Positions 17,692 through 26,320 of a stretch of DNA of 38,964 nucleotides are shown here, piece after piece (the first letter of the stretch is position 1; every line of letters starts with the position of its first letter). Origin of the DNA: Oscillospiraceae bacterium (lineage in GTDB: Bacteria; Bacillota; Clostridia; Oscillospirales; Acutalibacteraceae). The stretch lies in the NCBI GenBank assembly GCA_022508845.1, contig JAFLUL010000012.1:1-38964 (forward strand), given 5' to 3'. A program made the translations under genes and the position numbers. The notes below the pieces were generated by a model. That model was given only the letters and a program-made list of their open reading frames with translations, did no database searches and was not told the DNA's origin.

Positions 17692-18152
17692 TGAGAGCTG
17701 TTATTCAGCGGGTAAAAAACGCCCGTGTTGAGGTTGAAAACAAAACCGTTGGCAGTATAGGGCAGGGCTTTCTTATTCTTCTCGGAGTTATGAACGGCGA
17801 TGCTGAAGAGCAGGCGGATATTCTTGCCGGGAAGGTTGCAAGGCTTAGAGTTTTTGAGGATGAAAACCAAAAAATGAACCTCTCTCTTGCCGATATAGGC
17901 GGAGAGGCTCTGGTGGTTTCCCAGTTCACTCTCTGCGCCGATGTAAAAAAAGGGAACAGGCCGTCCTTTACCCCCTCAGCCGAGCCGAAAGAGGCAAACA
18001 GACTTTATGAGTATTTTATGCTGCGGCTGGCCGCCGAGGGAATAAAAAAACCGGAACACGGCATTTTCGGCGCTGATATGCAGGTGAGCTTAACAAACGA
18101 CGGTCCCGTTACGATAATTTTTGATACGGATATATGGACGAAACAGAAATGA
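17691..18152 (+). CDS. dtd: D-aminoacyl-tRNA deacylase
   Basis: This 153-residue enzyme removes D-amino acids (and glycine from tRNA-Ala) wrongly attached to tRNA. The family motifs are present: MRAVIQRV at the start, SQFTL near residue 81 (catalytic Thr loop) and NDGPVT near 137. The length matches the family (145-155). Its place behind rel and before an MBL-fold hydrolase and hemZ is a common order in Clostridia. The gene overlaps the PspC-domain gene by one base. Confidence 0.95.
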   Translation: MRAVIQRVKNARVEVENKTVGSIGQGFLILLGVMNGDAEEQADILAGKVARLRVFEDENQKMNLSLADIGGEALVVSQFTLCADVKKGNRPSFTPSAEPKEANRLYEYFMLRLAAEGIKKPEHGIFGADMQVSLTNDGPVTIIFDTDIWTKQK

Positions 18153-18175
18153 TTTCGAATTTATAAGGAGACATT

Positions 18176-18802
18176 ATGCTGCACTGTATTCCCGTTGGCT
18201 CCCTTTCAACAAACTGCTATATTCTTATTGACGATGAAACAGGCGAGGCTCTTGCCGTTGACTGCGCCGTGTTTGACGGCGAATATCAATCGTTCATAAG
18301 GGGCTTGGGCATAAGAGAGTTAAAATATATTCTGCTCACTCACGGGCATTTTGATCATATTTCCGGTGTTAGAGCGCTTAAGGAAGCTTTCGGAGGCAAG
18401 GTATGTATACACGCTGAAGACTCCGAATGCCTTTTTGATGAAACCAAAAGCCTCAATGCCTATGTTGACTATGCGCCTCTTCTCCCTTCAAAGGCCGATA
18501 TTATTTTGACCGACGGTTTATCTCTTGATTTTGGCAATGGTGAAATAAAAGTTATGCACACCCCCGGCCACACGAAGGGCAGCGTATGCTTTTTTATCGG
18601 AAATATGATGTTCAGCGGAGATACGCTCTTTAAGCTCAGTATGGGCAGAACGGATATGCCCGGCGGAAGCACACGGCAGATGTTCAGTTCTCTCAGAGCC
18701 ATAGGGCAACTGGAGGGCGACTATGAAATTTATTCGGGTCACGGCGAAAAAACAAACCTTTCTTTTGAAAAGGCAAATAACAGATATCTGAGGGCAAAAT
18801 GA
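18176..18802 (+). CDS. MBL-fold metallohydrolase (glyoxalase II-like)
   Basis: This 208-residue single-domain metallo-beta-lactamase-fold enzyme has the zinc motif THGHFDH (55-61), HTPGHTKGS, FSGDTLF and a final SGHGE. It resembles the short YcbL-type glyoxalase II group. The substrate is not certain; thioester or other small-molecule hydrolysis is likely, and no separate substrate domain is present. AAGGAG lies 5-6 bases before the ATG. It follows dtd by 23 bases and overlaps hemZ by 4 bases (ATGA), so they are coupled. Confidence 0.9.
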   Translation: MLHCIPVGSLSTNCYILIDDETGEALAVDCAVFDGEYQSFIRGLGIRELKYILLTHGHFDHISGVRALKEAFGGKVCIHAEDSECLFDETKSLNAYVDYAPLLPSKADIILTDGLSLDFGNGEIKVMHTPGHTKGSVCFFIGNMMFSGDTLFKLSMGRTDMPGGSTRQMFSSLRAIGQLEGDYEIYSGHGEKTNLSFEKANNRYLRAK

Positions 18803-20283
18803 TACTTTTTTTACTCGGACATACATATAAATATGAATGTGAAAAGGTGTGCCGCATATTTTTTCCAACAGAGAAAATTATTTTTGCGGACGGCCTTTCT
18901 TCTTCTCTTCCCGAGGACGGTAAAAGGGTTATAACCGAAATATCAAAAAGGGGCAGCTTTACCGATTATATATGCAAGGCGGAAATAAACGGGAAATTTT
19001 CCTGCCATACAGTTACCGAAAAATCGGATAAAAAGGGTGTTATCGAGGAAAATTCCCTTGCGGCGGCAATGATAAAATCTCTCTCGGAAATAACCGGCGC
19101 AGTTCCTCCCTGGGGCATACTAACCGGCGTTCGTCCTTCAAAGCTTATGAGAAAGCTGATAGCTTCAGGCGGTGAAAAAGAGGCAAAGGAGATTTTTTCA
19201 TCTGAGCTTATGGTGAGCGATAAAAAAACTCAGCTTGCCTTTGATGTTGCTATGGCGGAAAACGAGGCTATAGCTCTTTCAAAACCCGATTCGTTTTCGC
19301 TTTATATTGCAATACCCTTCTGCCCAACCCGATGCTCATATTGCTCATTTGTTTCTCATTCCGTTGCGCAGGCAAAAAAGCTGATACCCGAATATGTTAA
19401 GCTGTTGTGCGAGGAGATAAAGCAGACCTCAGCATATGCAAAAAGCCTTTCATTAAAGCTTGAAACCGTGTATTTCGGCGGAGGAACGCCAACCTCCCTC
19501 TCGGCGGATGACATAAAAAAGCTTCTTAACGCGGTAAACGAGAGCTTTGATGCTGCGAATTGCCGTGAGTTTACGGTTGAAGCCGGCAGACCCGACACCA
19601 TTGACGAAGAAAAGCTTCGGGTTTTGAAAAACGCGGGCGTTGGCAGAATAAGCATAAACCCGCAAACCTTTTCCGATGAGGTTCTCTTAAATATCGGACG
19701 GCGGCATAAAAGCTGCGAAACCGAGGAAAAGTTCCTTCTCGCCAGAAGCCTCGGATTTAATAATATAAATATGGATTTCATCGCCGGACTTACCGGCGAC
19801 ACTCTTCAGGGCTTTAAGAACAGCATCGAAAGAGCCTTAGTCCTCTCTCCCGAAAATATAACGGTCCACACCCTCGCCCTTAAAAGGGCTTCAAGAATGT
19901 CTGCCGAAAACGAACAAACCGAAAGCGCTCTTTTAACCGCCGATATGGTGGAGTATTCAAATTCCGCTCTGAGCAAAAGCGGCTATATGCCGTATTATAT
20001 GTACCGCCAGAGCAAATCTCTCGGAAATCTTGAAAATGTTGGATGGACTCTCCCCGGGAGAGATTGCCTGTATAACATCTATATGATGGAGGAAACCCAC
20101 ACCGTTTTATCCTGCGGCGCGGGAGCCGTAACAAAGCTCAAAGAGCCAAACGGCGAAAATATTGAAAGAATTTATAATTTTAAGTATCCTTATGAGTATA
20201 TCTCACGCTTTAGTGAGCTTACAGACAGAAAAAAATATATTGAAGAATTTTATCTGAAAGGAAAAACGGATGGCAAACGCTAA
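18799..20283 (+). CDS. hemZ: HemZ-family radical SAM protein (coproporphyrinogen dehydrogenase-like)
   Basis: This 494-residue radical SAM enzyme has a cluster motif CPTRCSYC (Cys175, Cys179, Cys182), followed by YFGGGTPT and the HemN-like VEAGRPD region. An N-terminal domain of about 165 residues, with WGILTGVRPSK, is typical of HemZ and absent from HemN. HemZ is annotated as oxygen-independent coproporphyrinogen III oxidase, but its physiological reaction is poorly settled and other tetrapyrrole or heme-related roles are possible. No other heme gene is in the window. It overlaps the MBL gene by 4 bases and the flippase gene by 14 bases. Confidence 0.88.
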   Translation: MILFLLGHTYKYECEKVCRIFFPTEKIIFADGLSSSLPEDGKRVITEISKRGSFTDYICKAEINGKFSCHTVTEKSDKKGVIEENSLAAAMIKSLSEITGAVPPWGILTGVRPSKLMRKLIASGGEKEAKEIFSSELMVSDKKTQLAFDVAMAENEAIALSKPDSFSLYIAIPFCPTRCSYCSFVSHSVAQAKKLIPEYVKLLCEEIKQTSAYAKSLSLKLETVYFGGGTPTSLSADDIKKLLNAVNESFDAANCREFTVEAGRPDTIDEEKLRVLKNAGVGRISINPQTFSDEVLLNIGRRHKSCETEEKFLLARSLGFNNINMDFIAGLTGDTLQGFKNSIERALVLSPENITVHTLALKRASRMSAENEQTESALLTADMVEYSNSALSKSGYMPYYMYRQSKSLGNLENVGWTLPGRDCLYNIYMMEETHTVLSCGAGAVTKLKEPNGENIERIYNFKYPYEYISRFSELTDRKKYIEEFYLKGKTDGKR

Positions 20284-22048
20284 AAAACAGTCGCTTCTTA
20301 ACGGCGCGCTGATTCTCTCCGCGGCAATAGTGCTGGTAAAAATACTCAGCGTTTTGTTTAAGCTCTATGTTGCCAATAAAATAGGTTACGGCGGCACCGG
20401 GCTTTACGCAACTGCGTATAATATCTATACGCCCATTTATTCCATAGCCCTCGCGGGGCTTCCAACCGCCGTTTCAAAAATGGTTGCCTCGGAGCTTGCG
20501 CAGGGGCATTATAAGGACGTTAAGAGGCTGTTCGGAGTTTCAAATATGCTCTTTGCCTTTATGGGGCTTATAGGAACGGCTTTAATGTTGCTGCTGGCGT
20601 ATCCTTTTGCTTATTCGGTTGGGTCTCTGGATGCTATGCCGTCCATTATAGCTATCGCTCCGTCAATCTTCTTTTGCTGCGTTATGTCGGGCTACAGGGG
20701 CTATTATCAGGGGCACAGCAATATGAATCCGTCTGCCGTGTCGCAGATTTTTGAGGCGGCAGGCAAGCTCATCTTCGGCTGGCTTTTCCTCAATATTGTT
20801 GCGGGCAGCACGCTCTCATTTGCAGATAATATTCCCTTTATGAAGAACATCGTAACCGACGTCTCCTCAGCCTATGCCTCAGCCGCCGCAATAGCGGGCG
20901 TTTCGGTGGGCTCGCTGATGGGAGTAATATATCTCATAATAAGAAGCAGGGTGGTTCGGGATAATGTAACAAGATCTCTGCTGAATTCCTCTCCCGAGGC
21001 AAAAAGCCGAAAGGCTCTTGCCCGCCGCCTTATAAGCATTGCCATTCCTATTGCTCTTTCATCGCTCGTTTTTAACGTAACAACGCTCATTGACAACTGG
21101 ACGATTCAGAACCGCCTTAAGGCTGTGCTCGAAAGCGGCTATGATACCGTTGCAAATATGTATCCGGGGATAGTTTCCGCAAGAGGGTTCACCCGCGAAA
21201 CAGCGATCGACTTTAAGACATATCTCTTCGGCGCGTATGATATGGTGCTCGAAATTAAAAACGTTGTTCCAACGTTTACAATAACTCTGGGGCTCAGCGC
21301 GATCCCGATTTTATCTGAAAACTGGACAAAGAAAAATATTCCCGCCGTGAGAAGATCTATTGAAACTGTTATAAGGCTTTGTATGCTAATTGCCTTCCCC
21401 GCGGGAATAGGAATGATCGCGCTTTCCGATGATCTTTTATATCTCCTTTTCGGCTCGTCCGCCGTGAACGCCCCCGCCATCCCGTATATCGCTCCGATAC
21501 TTATGTTCTATGGCTTCTCCGTTTTCTTTCTCGCCTTAACTCAGCCGCTTACCGCCGCTTTGCAGGCAATAGACCGTATGGACGTTCCGATAAAGGCTAT
21601 GGCGATAGGCGCAACGGTGAAAATAGTTGCGAATTTCGTTTTGGTTAGCATACCGAGCGTAAATATTCAGGGCGCGGTGTTCGGCTCAATACTGTGCAAT
21701 GTCGTTATGGTTGTTTATGCGCTCTATATCCTCTCAAAAGAAACTAAGCTGAAATATAATTATAATTCTCTGTTTGTAAAGCCGTTTTTGTGCGCCGTTA
21801 TTTCGGGAGCTGCGGCGTGGCTTGTTAATTCCATCTTTGAAAAAGCTCTTCCCGCAAACGGACTTACCTTTATTTCTTCACGGCTGTCGGCGGATAATAT
21901 TGCCTGCCTTGCAGGGGTGTTTGCTGCGGTAATTTTCTATGTTATAGCTCTGTTTGCGCTGCGCGCGATAACAAAAGAAGAGATTTCTATGCTTCCAAAA
22001 GGCAAAAAAATTGCAAAAGCACTTGAAAAATACGGATTTATAGGTTAA
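20270..22048 (+). CDS. MVF/SpoVB-type polysaccharide or lipid II flippase
   Basis: This 592-residue membrane protein of the MATE/MOP superfamily (polysaccharide export branch) has about 14 hydrophobic segments. Family features are LNGALILSAAIVLVKILSVLF at the start (quoted here as segment 8-28), YATAYNIYTPIYSIALAGLPTA (roughly 42-63) and SGYRGYYQGH in the second bundle helix. Firmicute homologues include SpoVB (spore cortex) and YtgP/MurJ-like lipid II flippases, and I cannot decide between these by eye. GAAAGG lies 8 bases before the ATG. It overlaps hemZ by 14 bases, and mazG follows after 43 bases. Confidence 0.85.
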   Translation: MANAKKQSLLNGALILSAAIVLVKILSVLFKLYVANKIGYGGTGLYATAYNIYTPIYSIALAGLPTAVSKMVASELAQGHYKDVKRLFGVSNMLFAFMGLIGTALMLLLAYPFAYSVGSLDAMPSIIAIAPSIFFCCVMSGYRGYYQGHSNMNPSAVSQIFEAAGKLIFGWLFLNIVAGSTLSFADNIPFMKNIVTDVSSAYASAAAIAGVSVGSLMGVIYLIIRSRVVRDNVTRSLLNSSPEAKSRKALARRLISIAIPIALSSLVFNVTTLIDNWTIQNRLKAVLESGYDTVANMYPGIVSARGFTRETAIDFKTYLFGAYDMVLEIKNVVPTFTITLGLSAIPILSENWTKKNIPAVRRSIETVIRLCMLIAFPAGIGMIALSDDLLYLLFGSSAVNAPAIPYIAPILMFYGFSVFFLALTQPLTAALQAIDRMDVPIKAMAIGATVKIVANFVLVSIPSVNIQGAVFGSILCNVVMVVYALYILSKETKLKYNYNSLFVKPFLCAVISGAAAWLVNSIFEKALPANGLTFISSRLSADNIACLAGVFAAVIFYVIALFALRAITKEEISMLPKGKKIAKALEKYGFIG

Positions 22049-22091
22049 AATGTCTGTTGTCTGTATAAACAAACGGATGTGAGATAAGATT

Positions 22092-22907
22092 ATGATAGAT
22101 AACTTTGAGTTCAAAAACCGCTATACCTGCTCTGACCTTGTTAATATTGTTACCATTCTTCGGGCTCCGGGCGGCTGCCCGTGGGATAGGGAGCAGACCC
22201 ACGAAAGCATCCGTAAAAACTTTATCGAAGAGACATATGAGGCAATTGAGGGCATAGATAAGGCCGACCCCGATATCCTCAGAGAAGAGCTGGGCGACGT
22301 TCTTCTTCAAATTATGCTCCACACCGAAATGGAGAGAGAAAAGGGCGTATTCGATTTTGACGATGTTTGCAACGATATCTGCCAAAAGCTCATTATCCGC
22401 CATCCCCATGTTTTCGGCGAGGTGAACGTTTCGTCCACCGACGAGGTTCTTTCAAACTGGGATGCAATTAAAAAGGCAACCAAAAAGCAAAAGACCTCCT
22501 CTGAGAGCATACTCAGCATTCCCCGCGAGCTTCCCGCTCTTATGCGCGCTCAAAAAACTCAGAGCAAGGCGGCAAAGGCGGGCTTTGACTGGAGCGAAAT
22601 CTCCGGCGCGATAGATAAGATTTATGAGGAGACTGAGGAGGTCAAAGAGGCGTTAAAGGAAAACGACCCCGCCAAAATAGCCGATGAGCTTGGCGATTTG
22701 CTCTTTGCCGCGGTAAACGTTTGCCGCTTTGCCGATACCGACGCCGAGGAGGCGCTCACTTTTGCAACCGATAAATTTATAAATCGCTTTGCTTTGGTTG
22801 AAAAGCTGGCAACTGAAAACGGAAAAAATATGAAGGACTATACCCTCAGCGAGCTTGATGTTTTCTGGGAGCAGGCAAAGAGGATGCTAAATCCTCTTGC
22901 CGATTAA
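22092..22907 (+). CDS. mazG: Nucleoside triphosphate pyrophosphohydrolase MazG
   Basis: This 271-residue protein has two MazG-type helical domains. The first carries LRAPGGCPWDREQTHES, then EETYEAIEGID and EELGDVLLQ, the Mg-binding Glu/Asp set. The second has ELGDLLFAAVN. It hydrolyses NTPs to NMP and PPi, probably cleaning the nucleotide pool. In E. coli MazG also limits ppGpp effects, which fits its sharing an operon with rel here. The length is like E. coli MazG. It is the last gene of the operon, followed at once by repeat copy C. The ribosome binding site is weak (GATGTGAGA). Confidence 0.92.
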   Translation: MIDNFEFKNRYTCSDLVNIVTILRAPGGCPWDREQTHESIRKNFIEETYEAIEGIDKADPDILREELGDVLLQIMLHTEMEREKGVFDFDDVCNDICQKLIIRHPHVFGEVNVSSTDEVLSNWDAIKKATKKQKTSSESILSIPRELPALMRAQKTQSKAAKAGFDWSEISGAIDKIYEETEEVKEALKENDPAKIADELGDLLFAAVNVCRFADTDAEEALTFATDKFINRFALVEKLATENGKNMKDYTLSELDVFWEQAKRMLNPLAD

Positions 22908-22922
22908 AAAAAAGATATGATC

Positions 22923-23037
22923 AGAAATTCGCAATGCGTAATTCGGAAGCGCTGAACCTGCGGTTTGCATTAAAAAAATGTGTTCAAAAATCGCCTGTGT
23001 TTTGTGAAATTCCGAAATCCGAATTTGATTAAAGCAC
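22923..23037. repeat. Dispersed intergenic repeat, copy C
   Basis: The left end is AATTCGCAATGCGTAATTCG and the inner part CTGCGGTTTGCATTA. Then come AAAATCGCCTGTGTT and a right end GAAATTCCGAAATCCGAATT. The inner blocks match copy A and the right end matches copies A and D. It lies between mazG and the HU gene. Confidence 0.6.
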
Positions 23038-23083
23038 TTAAGCCGTTTTTCGGCTTTTGAATATTAAAAAGGAGGAAGTATTT

Positions 23084-23359
23084 ATGACTAAAACAGAACT
23101 TGTTGCAGCAGCAGCAAATAAGAGCGGACTTACCCTTAAGGATACAGATAAAGCTCTGAATGCCATCGTGGAGGCCGTAACAGAGGCTCTCGCAGACGGC
23201 GCAAAGGTACAGCTTACCGGCTTTGGCACCTTCGAGGTTCGCGAAAGAGCTGCCAGAGAAGCCCGCAACCCGCAGAAGCCCGGCGAGACCATCTCGGTTC
23301 CCGCATCAAAGGTTCCCGCTTTCAAAGCAGGCGCTTCCCTTAAAAAGGCTGTTAAATAA
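23084..23359 (+). CDS. hup: HU-family nucleoid protein
   Basis: This 91-residue histone-like DNA-binding protein has the family core GFGTFEVRERAAREARNPQ, then PGETISVPASKVPAFKAG, which forms the DNA-binding arms. The N-terminus TKTELVAAAANKSGL fits HU, and the length is exactly typical. I chose the ATG at 23084 because AAGGAGG sits 8 bases upstream; an ATG 27 bases earlier has no site. It compacts and bends DNA as a homodimer. The gene is single, with a terminator right after it. GC-richer, 'gct/aag'-type codon choice fits high expression. Confidence 0.95.
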   Translation: MTKTELVAAAANKSGLTLKDTDKALNAIVEAVTEALADGAKVQLTGFGTFEVRERAAREARNPQKPGETISVPASKVPAFKAGASLKKAVK

Positions 23360-23377
23360 GATTTATTCCAACGCATT

Positions 23378-23410
23378 AAAAAGTCCGATACTCTCGGGCT
23401 TTTTTTCTTT
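23378..23410 (+). terminator. Intrinsic terminator of the HU gene
   Basis: An 11-bp stem (23378-23388 with 23394-23404, one G-U pair) has a 5-base loop, TACTC. Its right arm runs into a T-rich tract. Confidence 0.75.
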
Positions 23411-23414
23411 AATA

Positions 23415-23443
23415 TTGACATATAATTTTTTTCGTGATAGCAT
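23415..23443 (+). promoter_or_regulatory. Promoter of the transglutaminase/dockerin gene
   Basis: A perfect -35 TTGACA (23415-23420) is 17 bases from a -10 TAGCAT (23438-23443). The start codon is 45 bases downstream of the -10. Confidence 0.6.
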
Positions 23444-23488
23444 AATTTATATTATTTAATATAGTTTAGGATAAAGGAACTGAATTAA

Positions 23489-25519
23489 ATGACTGACAAA
23501 CGATCTTTTTTTAAAACGTTTTCCGTTCTGATGGCGGCAATAATGATGATTTCCGTTTTTGCGCCTGCCGCATCAGCAGCTGAAATATCTTCCAAGGAAT
23601 ATTATGTTGTTGATGAGCCCCGTTATTATGATAATGCGGTTTCGTATAAAACCTCCGCCGGTATTGCAGATAAAATTGATTTAAAAAAGCTCAGAGCTGA
23701 GGTTTTTGAGTTTTTTTATAATTGTCCTGTTGAAAAAAATAAAAACGGCACTTCAAATCCCGATGCATATTTGGATATTTCTGAATATAAAATCCCGCTG
23801 AATGAACGTTCGGTTATCAGTTCTTTAATCTGGCACGAATGGACAGAGCTTTTCCATATCGGCCCAATATTATTTTCATATAATACCGATGATAATTTAC
23901 TAACCGGTATCGCTGTTACAGAATATAACTATCAGGCGGAAGAATATCACCGTATGCTGAAGGTTTGTGAAAGAGAAGCGGATAGACTCCTCTCAGGCAT
24001 TAAAGGCAATTATAACCTTACGGACCTTGAAAAGGTTCTCCTTATCCACGACAGACTGGCAGCAAACACCGAGTATGATTATGATGACTTCCTTGCGGGA
24101 ACGCTCGAAAAATCGGTATACAATATTTACGGCGTTCTCGGAAACAGAACGGCCGTATGTGCGGGTTACGCGCTTGCAAATATATACCTTCTTGAAAAAG
24201 TGGGTGTGAAAGCTGCATATTGTTCCTCTGATGCGATGAATCACGCCTGGAACATCGTATATATTGACGGTATTCCTTATCATGTTGATGTTACCCACGA
24301 TGATCCCACCTGGGATGTTTCCGGCCGGGTAAAACATAATAATTTCCTCCTCTCAAGCGCCGCTTTATACAACAATACCAGCCACAAGGCCAACGACTAC
24401 AACACCGAGCCAACGAGCACCTTTTATGATAATTATTTTTGGCAGGACTCCGATACGGAGTTCCGGCTTGTTGACGGTAAAATTTACTATATCAATAATT
24501 CAGACGCAACAATCTACAGAATCGACGGCAATATAAAAACGCCTGTTTTAAGCGTCAAAGATAAGTGGAAAGTTTCAGAAACACTCCATTACACCGGAAA
24601 CTACTCAAAGCTCAGTTCTTACGGTAATTATTTGCTCTATTCTCTTTCAAACGCCGTATACAGATATGATGTAAACACCGGAGAATCCACTGTTTTCTGG
24701 ACTCCCGAAAAACCCGGCAATTATTATAACATCTACGGCTTTACCTATGACGGAACATATCTTATCTGTGAAGTAGCTCCTTCTCCGAACTTTGATGAAA
24801 ACACCAAAGCCGTTTATCAGCAGAAGGCGCTTTTCGATCTGACATCTCCCTCGGTTTCAATAACGGTATCAAACGATGTTGCAGCCAGCCAAACGCTTAC
24901 CTTCGATTTGTATGATGAGGGTGTGCTCAGCGGATACTACTGGGGAACAAGCCGCTACTATAATGCAAATAATTTTACCGCCATAACCGGCTCGCTTACG
25001 CAGTTTCTGACAACTGAAAAAGTTTCGCAGGAGGGCACATACTATCTTACCGCAGCCGACAAAAGCGGTAACCTTTCCTATACATATATGATTACTTTTG
25101 TAAAAACAACGCTTTATGCTGCTCCGGGTTCTGTGTCGCCTTCATATGTTATAACTGCAGTCGGAAATTCATTCCCGCTGCCCAAAGCTGAGAGAACTTA
25201 TTATGAAAATCTCGGATGGTCGGTTGATCAAACGAAAACCGTTTCATATAATGCGGGAGAGTTCTATCGGCCCGAGACCTCCGCAACGCTCTATGCGGTA
25301 TGGAGCAAATACAAACTCGGAGATGTTGACAACAACGGAGAAATCACGGCCGCCGATGCAAGACTTGCCCTAAGACGTGCGGTAAATCTTGAAAAATTTG
25401 CTGCGGGTTCTGAAAAGTTCCTTGCCTGCGATGTTGATAAAAATAATGAAGTAACCGCATCGGACGCGAGAATTATCCTCCGAATCGCAGTAGGACTTGA
25501 AAGAATAACGGATTATTGA
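23489..25519 (+). CDS. Secreted transglutaminase-like protein with type I dockerin
   Basis: This 676-residue exported protein has a signal peptide (residues 1-31, ASAA cleavage site). A transglutaminase/protease-like core follows, with triad Cys224 (AVCAGYA), His252 (MNHAWN) and Asp267 (HVDVTHDDP). Next is a beta-rich middle (about 320-600) with a WSVDQTKTVSYNAGE region resembling bacterial repeat/Ig-like folds. The C-terminus (about 609-673) is a type I dockerin with two calcium loops, DVDNNGEITAADA and DVDKNNEVTASDA. The dockerin should bind a cohesin on a scaffoldin or other surface protein, so this is probably a cell-surface or extracellular complex component. Whether the core is a peptidase or a crosslinking enzyme is not known. 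Its own promoter and terminator flank it. Confidence 0.85.
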   Translation: MTDKRSFFKTFSVLMAAIMMISVFAPAASAAEISSKEYYVVDEPRYYDNAVSYKTSAGIADKIDLKKLRAEVFEFFYNCPVEKNKNGTSNPDAYLDISEYKIPLNERSVISSLIWHEWTELFHIGPILFSYNTDDNLLTGIAVTEYNYQAEEYHRMLKVCEREADRLLSGIKGNYNLTDLEKVLLIHDRLAANTEYDYDDFLAGTLEKSVYNIYGVLGNRTAVCAGYALANIYLLEKVGVKAAYCSSDAMNHAWNIVYIDGIPYHVDVTHDDPTWDVSGRVKHNNFLLSSAALYNNTSHKANDYNTEPTSTFYDNYFWQDSDTEFRLVDGKIYYINNSDATIYRIDGNIKTPVLSVKDKWKVSETLHYTGNYSKLSSYGNYLLYSLSNAVYRYDVNTGESTVFWTPEKPGNYYNIYGFTYDGTYLICEVAPSPNFDENTKAVYQQKALFDLTSPSVSITVSNDVAASQTLTFDLYDEGVLSGYYWGTSRYYNANNFTAITGSLTQFLTTEKVSQEGTYYLTAADKSGNLSYTYMITFVKTTLYAAPGSVSPSYVITAVGNSFPLPKAERTYYENLGWSVDQTKTVSYNAGEFYRPETSATLYAVWSKYKLGDVDNNGEITAADARLALRRAVNLEKFAAGSEKFLACDVDKNNEVTASDARIILRIAVGLERITDY

Positions 25520-25521
25520 TA

Positions 25522-25568
25522 AAAAACTGATAGCCGGGGCGGAGCTTTGTGACGCTTGCAGTTTTTTT
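25522..25568 (+). terminator. Terminator of the transglutaminase/dockerin gene
   Basis: AAAAACTG (25522-25529) pairs with CAGTTTTT (25559-25566) across a GC-containing interior, with further T residues after the right arm. Confidence 0.55.
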
Positions 25569-25593
25569 GATTATTATCAAATTGTTTTGATAG

Positions 25594-26048
25594 AAGAGTG
25601 TTTGCAAAAAGACAAAAACCGAGAGTATAACGAAGTTTGAAGAAACCGTTATTGATACTTCCAACGTAAAAGAAAAAGACGGTTCTGTTTATGCGGTTCC
25701 CAACCTCACCGCCGCTGATGTAATCAAGGCAGCGGGAAACGGCGCAAAGATAATTAAAATCGACGGAAAGGAGCTTGGCGCTAAAGAAAAGGTCGGTTCG
25801 GGTATGACGCTTCAAAAGCCTGATGGCACGAAAGAGACAATAATCGTTAAGGGTGATAACACCGGTGACGGCGCGATAACCGCCTCAGACGCGCGCTTTG
25901 CCCTGAGAACTGCCGTTAACCTTGAAAAGCCGAACGGTTGGGAGAAAATGCAAGTCTTGTTGACAGTTCAAAAACCAACATAACCGCCTCAGACGCGCGC
26001 CTTATTCTTCGCGCCGCAGTTAATCTCGAAACATTAAATCTTTATTAA
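25594..26048 (+). pseudogene. Truncated, frameshifted dockerin protein remnant
   Basis: A frame open from 25594 reads through a segment (YAVPNLTAADVIKAAG, then GSGMTLQKPDG) typical of the domain that precedes dockerins in Ruminococcaceae proteins. It continues into a first dockerin loop, GDNTGDGAITASDARFALR. About 25 codons later it hits a stop. The second dockerin half, VDSSKTNITASDARLILR, continues in another frame to a TAA at 26046-26048. There is no start codon with a ribosome binding site, no signal peptide and no upstream body, so this is a decayed 3' end. Its dockerin resembles that of the neighbouring intact gene, which suggests duplication followed by deletion. Confidence 0.8.
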
Positions 26049-26061
26049 ATAACATAATTTC

Positions 26062-26107
26062 AGGACGTTTGCTGAAACCAAAAAGGCCGGCAAGCGTCCT
26101 TTTTTTT
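26062..26107 (+). terminator. Terminator after the dockerin remnant
   Basis: AGGACGTTTGC (26062-26072) pairs with GCAAGCGTCCT (26090-26100, one G-U pair), followed by seven T. The intact terminator of a decayed gene supports the idea of recent loss. Confidence 0.75.
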
Positions 26108-26222
26108 GCAGGAAGCTGAAAACAGCAGCGGTAGGGCGGTGCTTCGCTCTGCGGTAATTTTTTTTCTTTATGTTTAATGGCAGAATTTTTCCAAGCAAAA
26201 AATTTTTATGATCCCCCATCCC

Positions 26223-26282
26223 CCATCCCGTGAACGAAGTGAGCAATATTCGCCATCCCGCGACCGAAGGGAGCTATTATCC
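26223..26282. repeat. Two tandem 30-base direct repeats
   Basis: Unit 1 (26223-26252) and unit 2 (26253-26282) share CCATCCCG, CGAAG and GAGC blocks at equal spacing and differ at a handful of positions. The unit resembles the CGAAGTGAGC-type repeats scattered in many bacterial genomes. Confidence 0.55.
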
Positions 26283-26292
26283 GAATTTGTGA

Positions 26293-26320
26293 TTGCATTT
26301 TTCAAAAATAGTGGTAAAAT
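26293..26320 (+). promoter_or_regulatory. Promoter of the mcsAB fusion gene
   Basis: TTGCAT (26293-26298) and TAAAAT (26315-26320) are 16 bases apart, 30 bases before the ATG. AAAGGGAAG lies just before the start. Confidence 0.5.

Noticed and set aside
25598-25980. Dockerin remnant as a functional small gene
   Set aside because: No start codon with a ribosome binding site and no signal peptide are present, and the two dockerin halves are in different frames.
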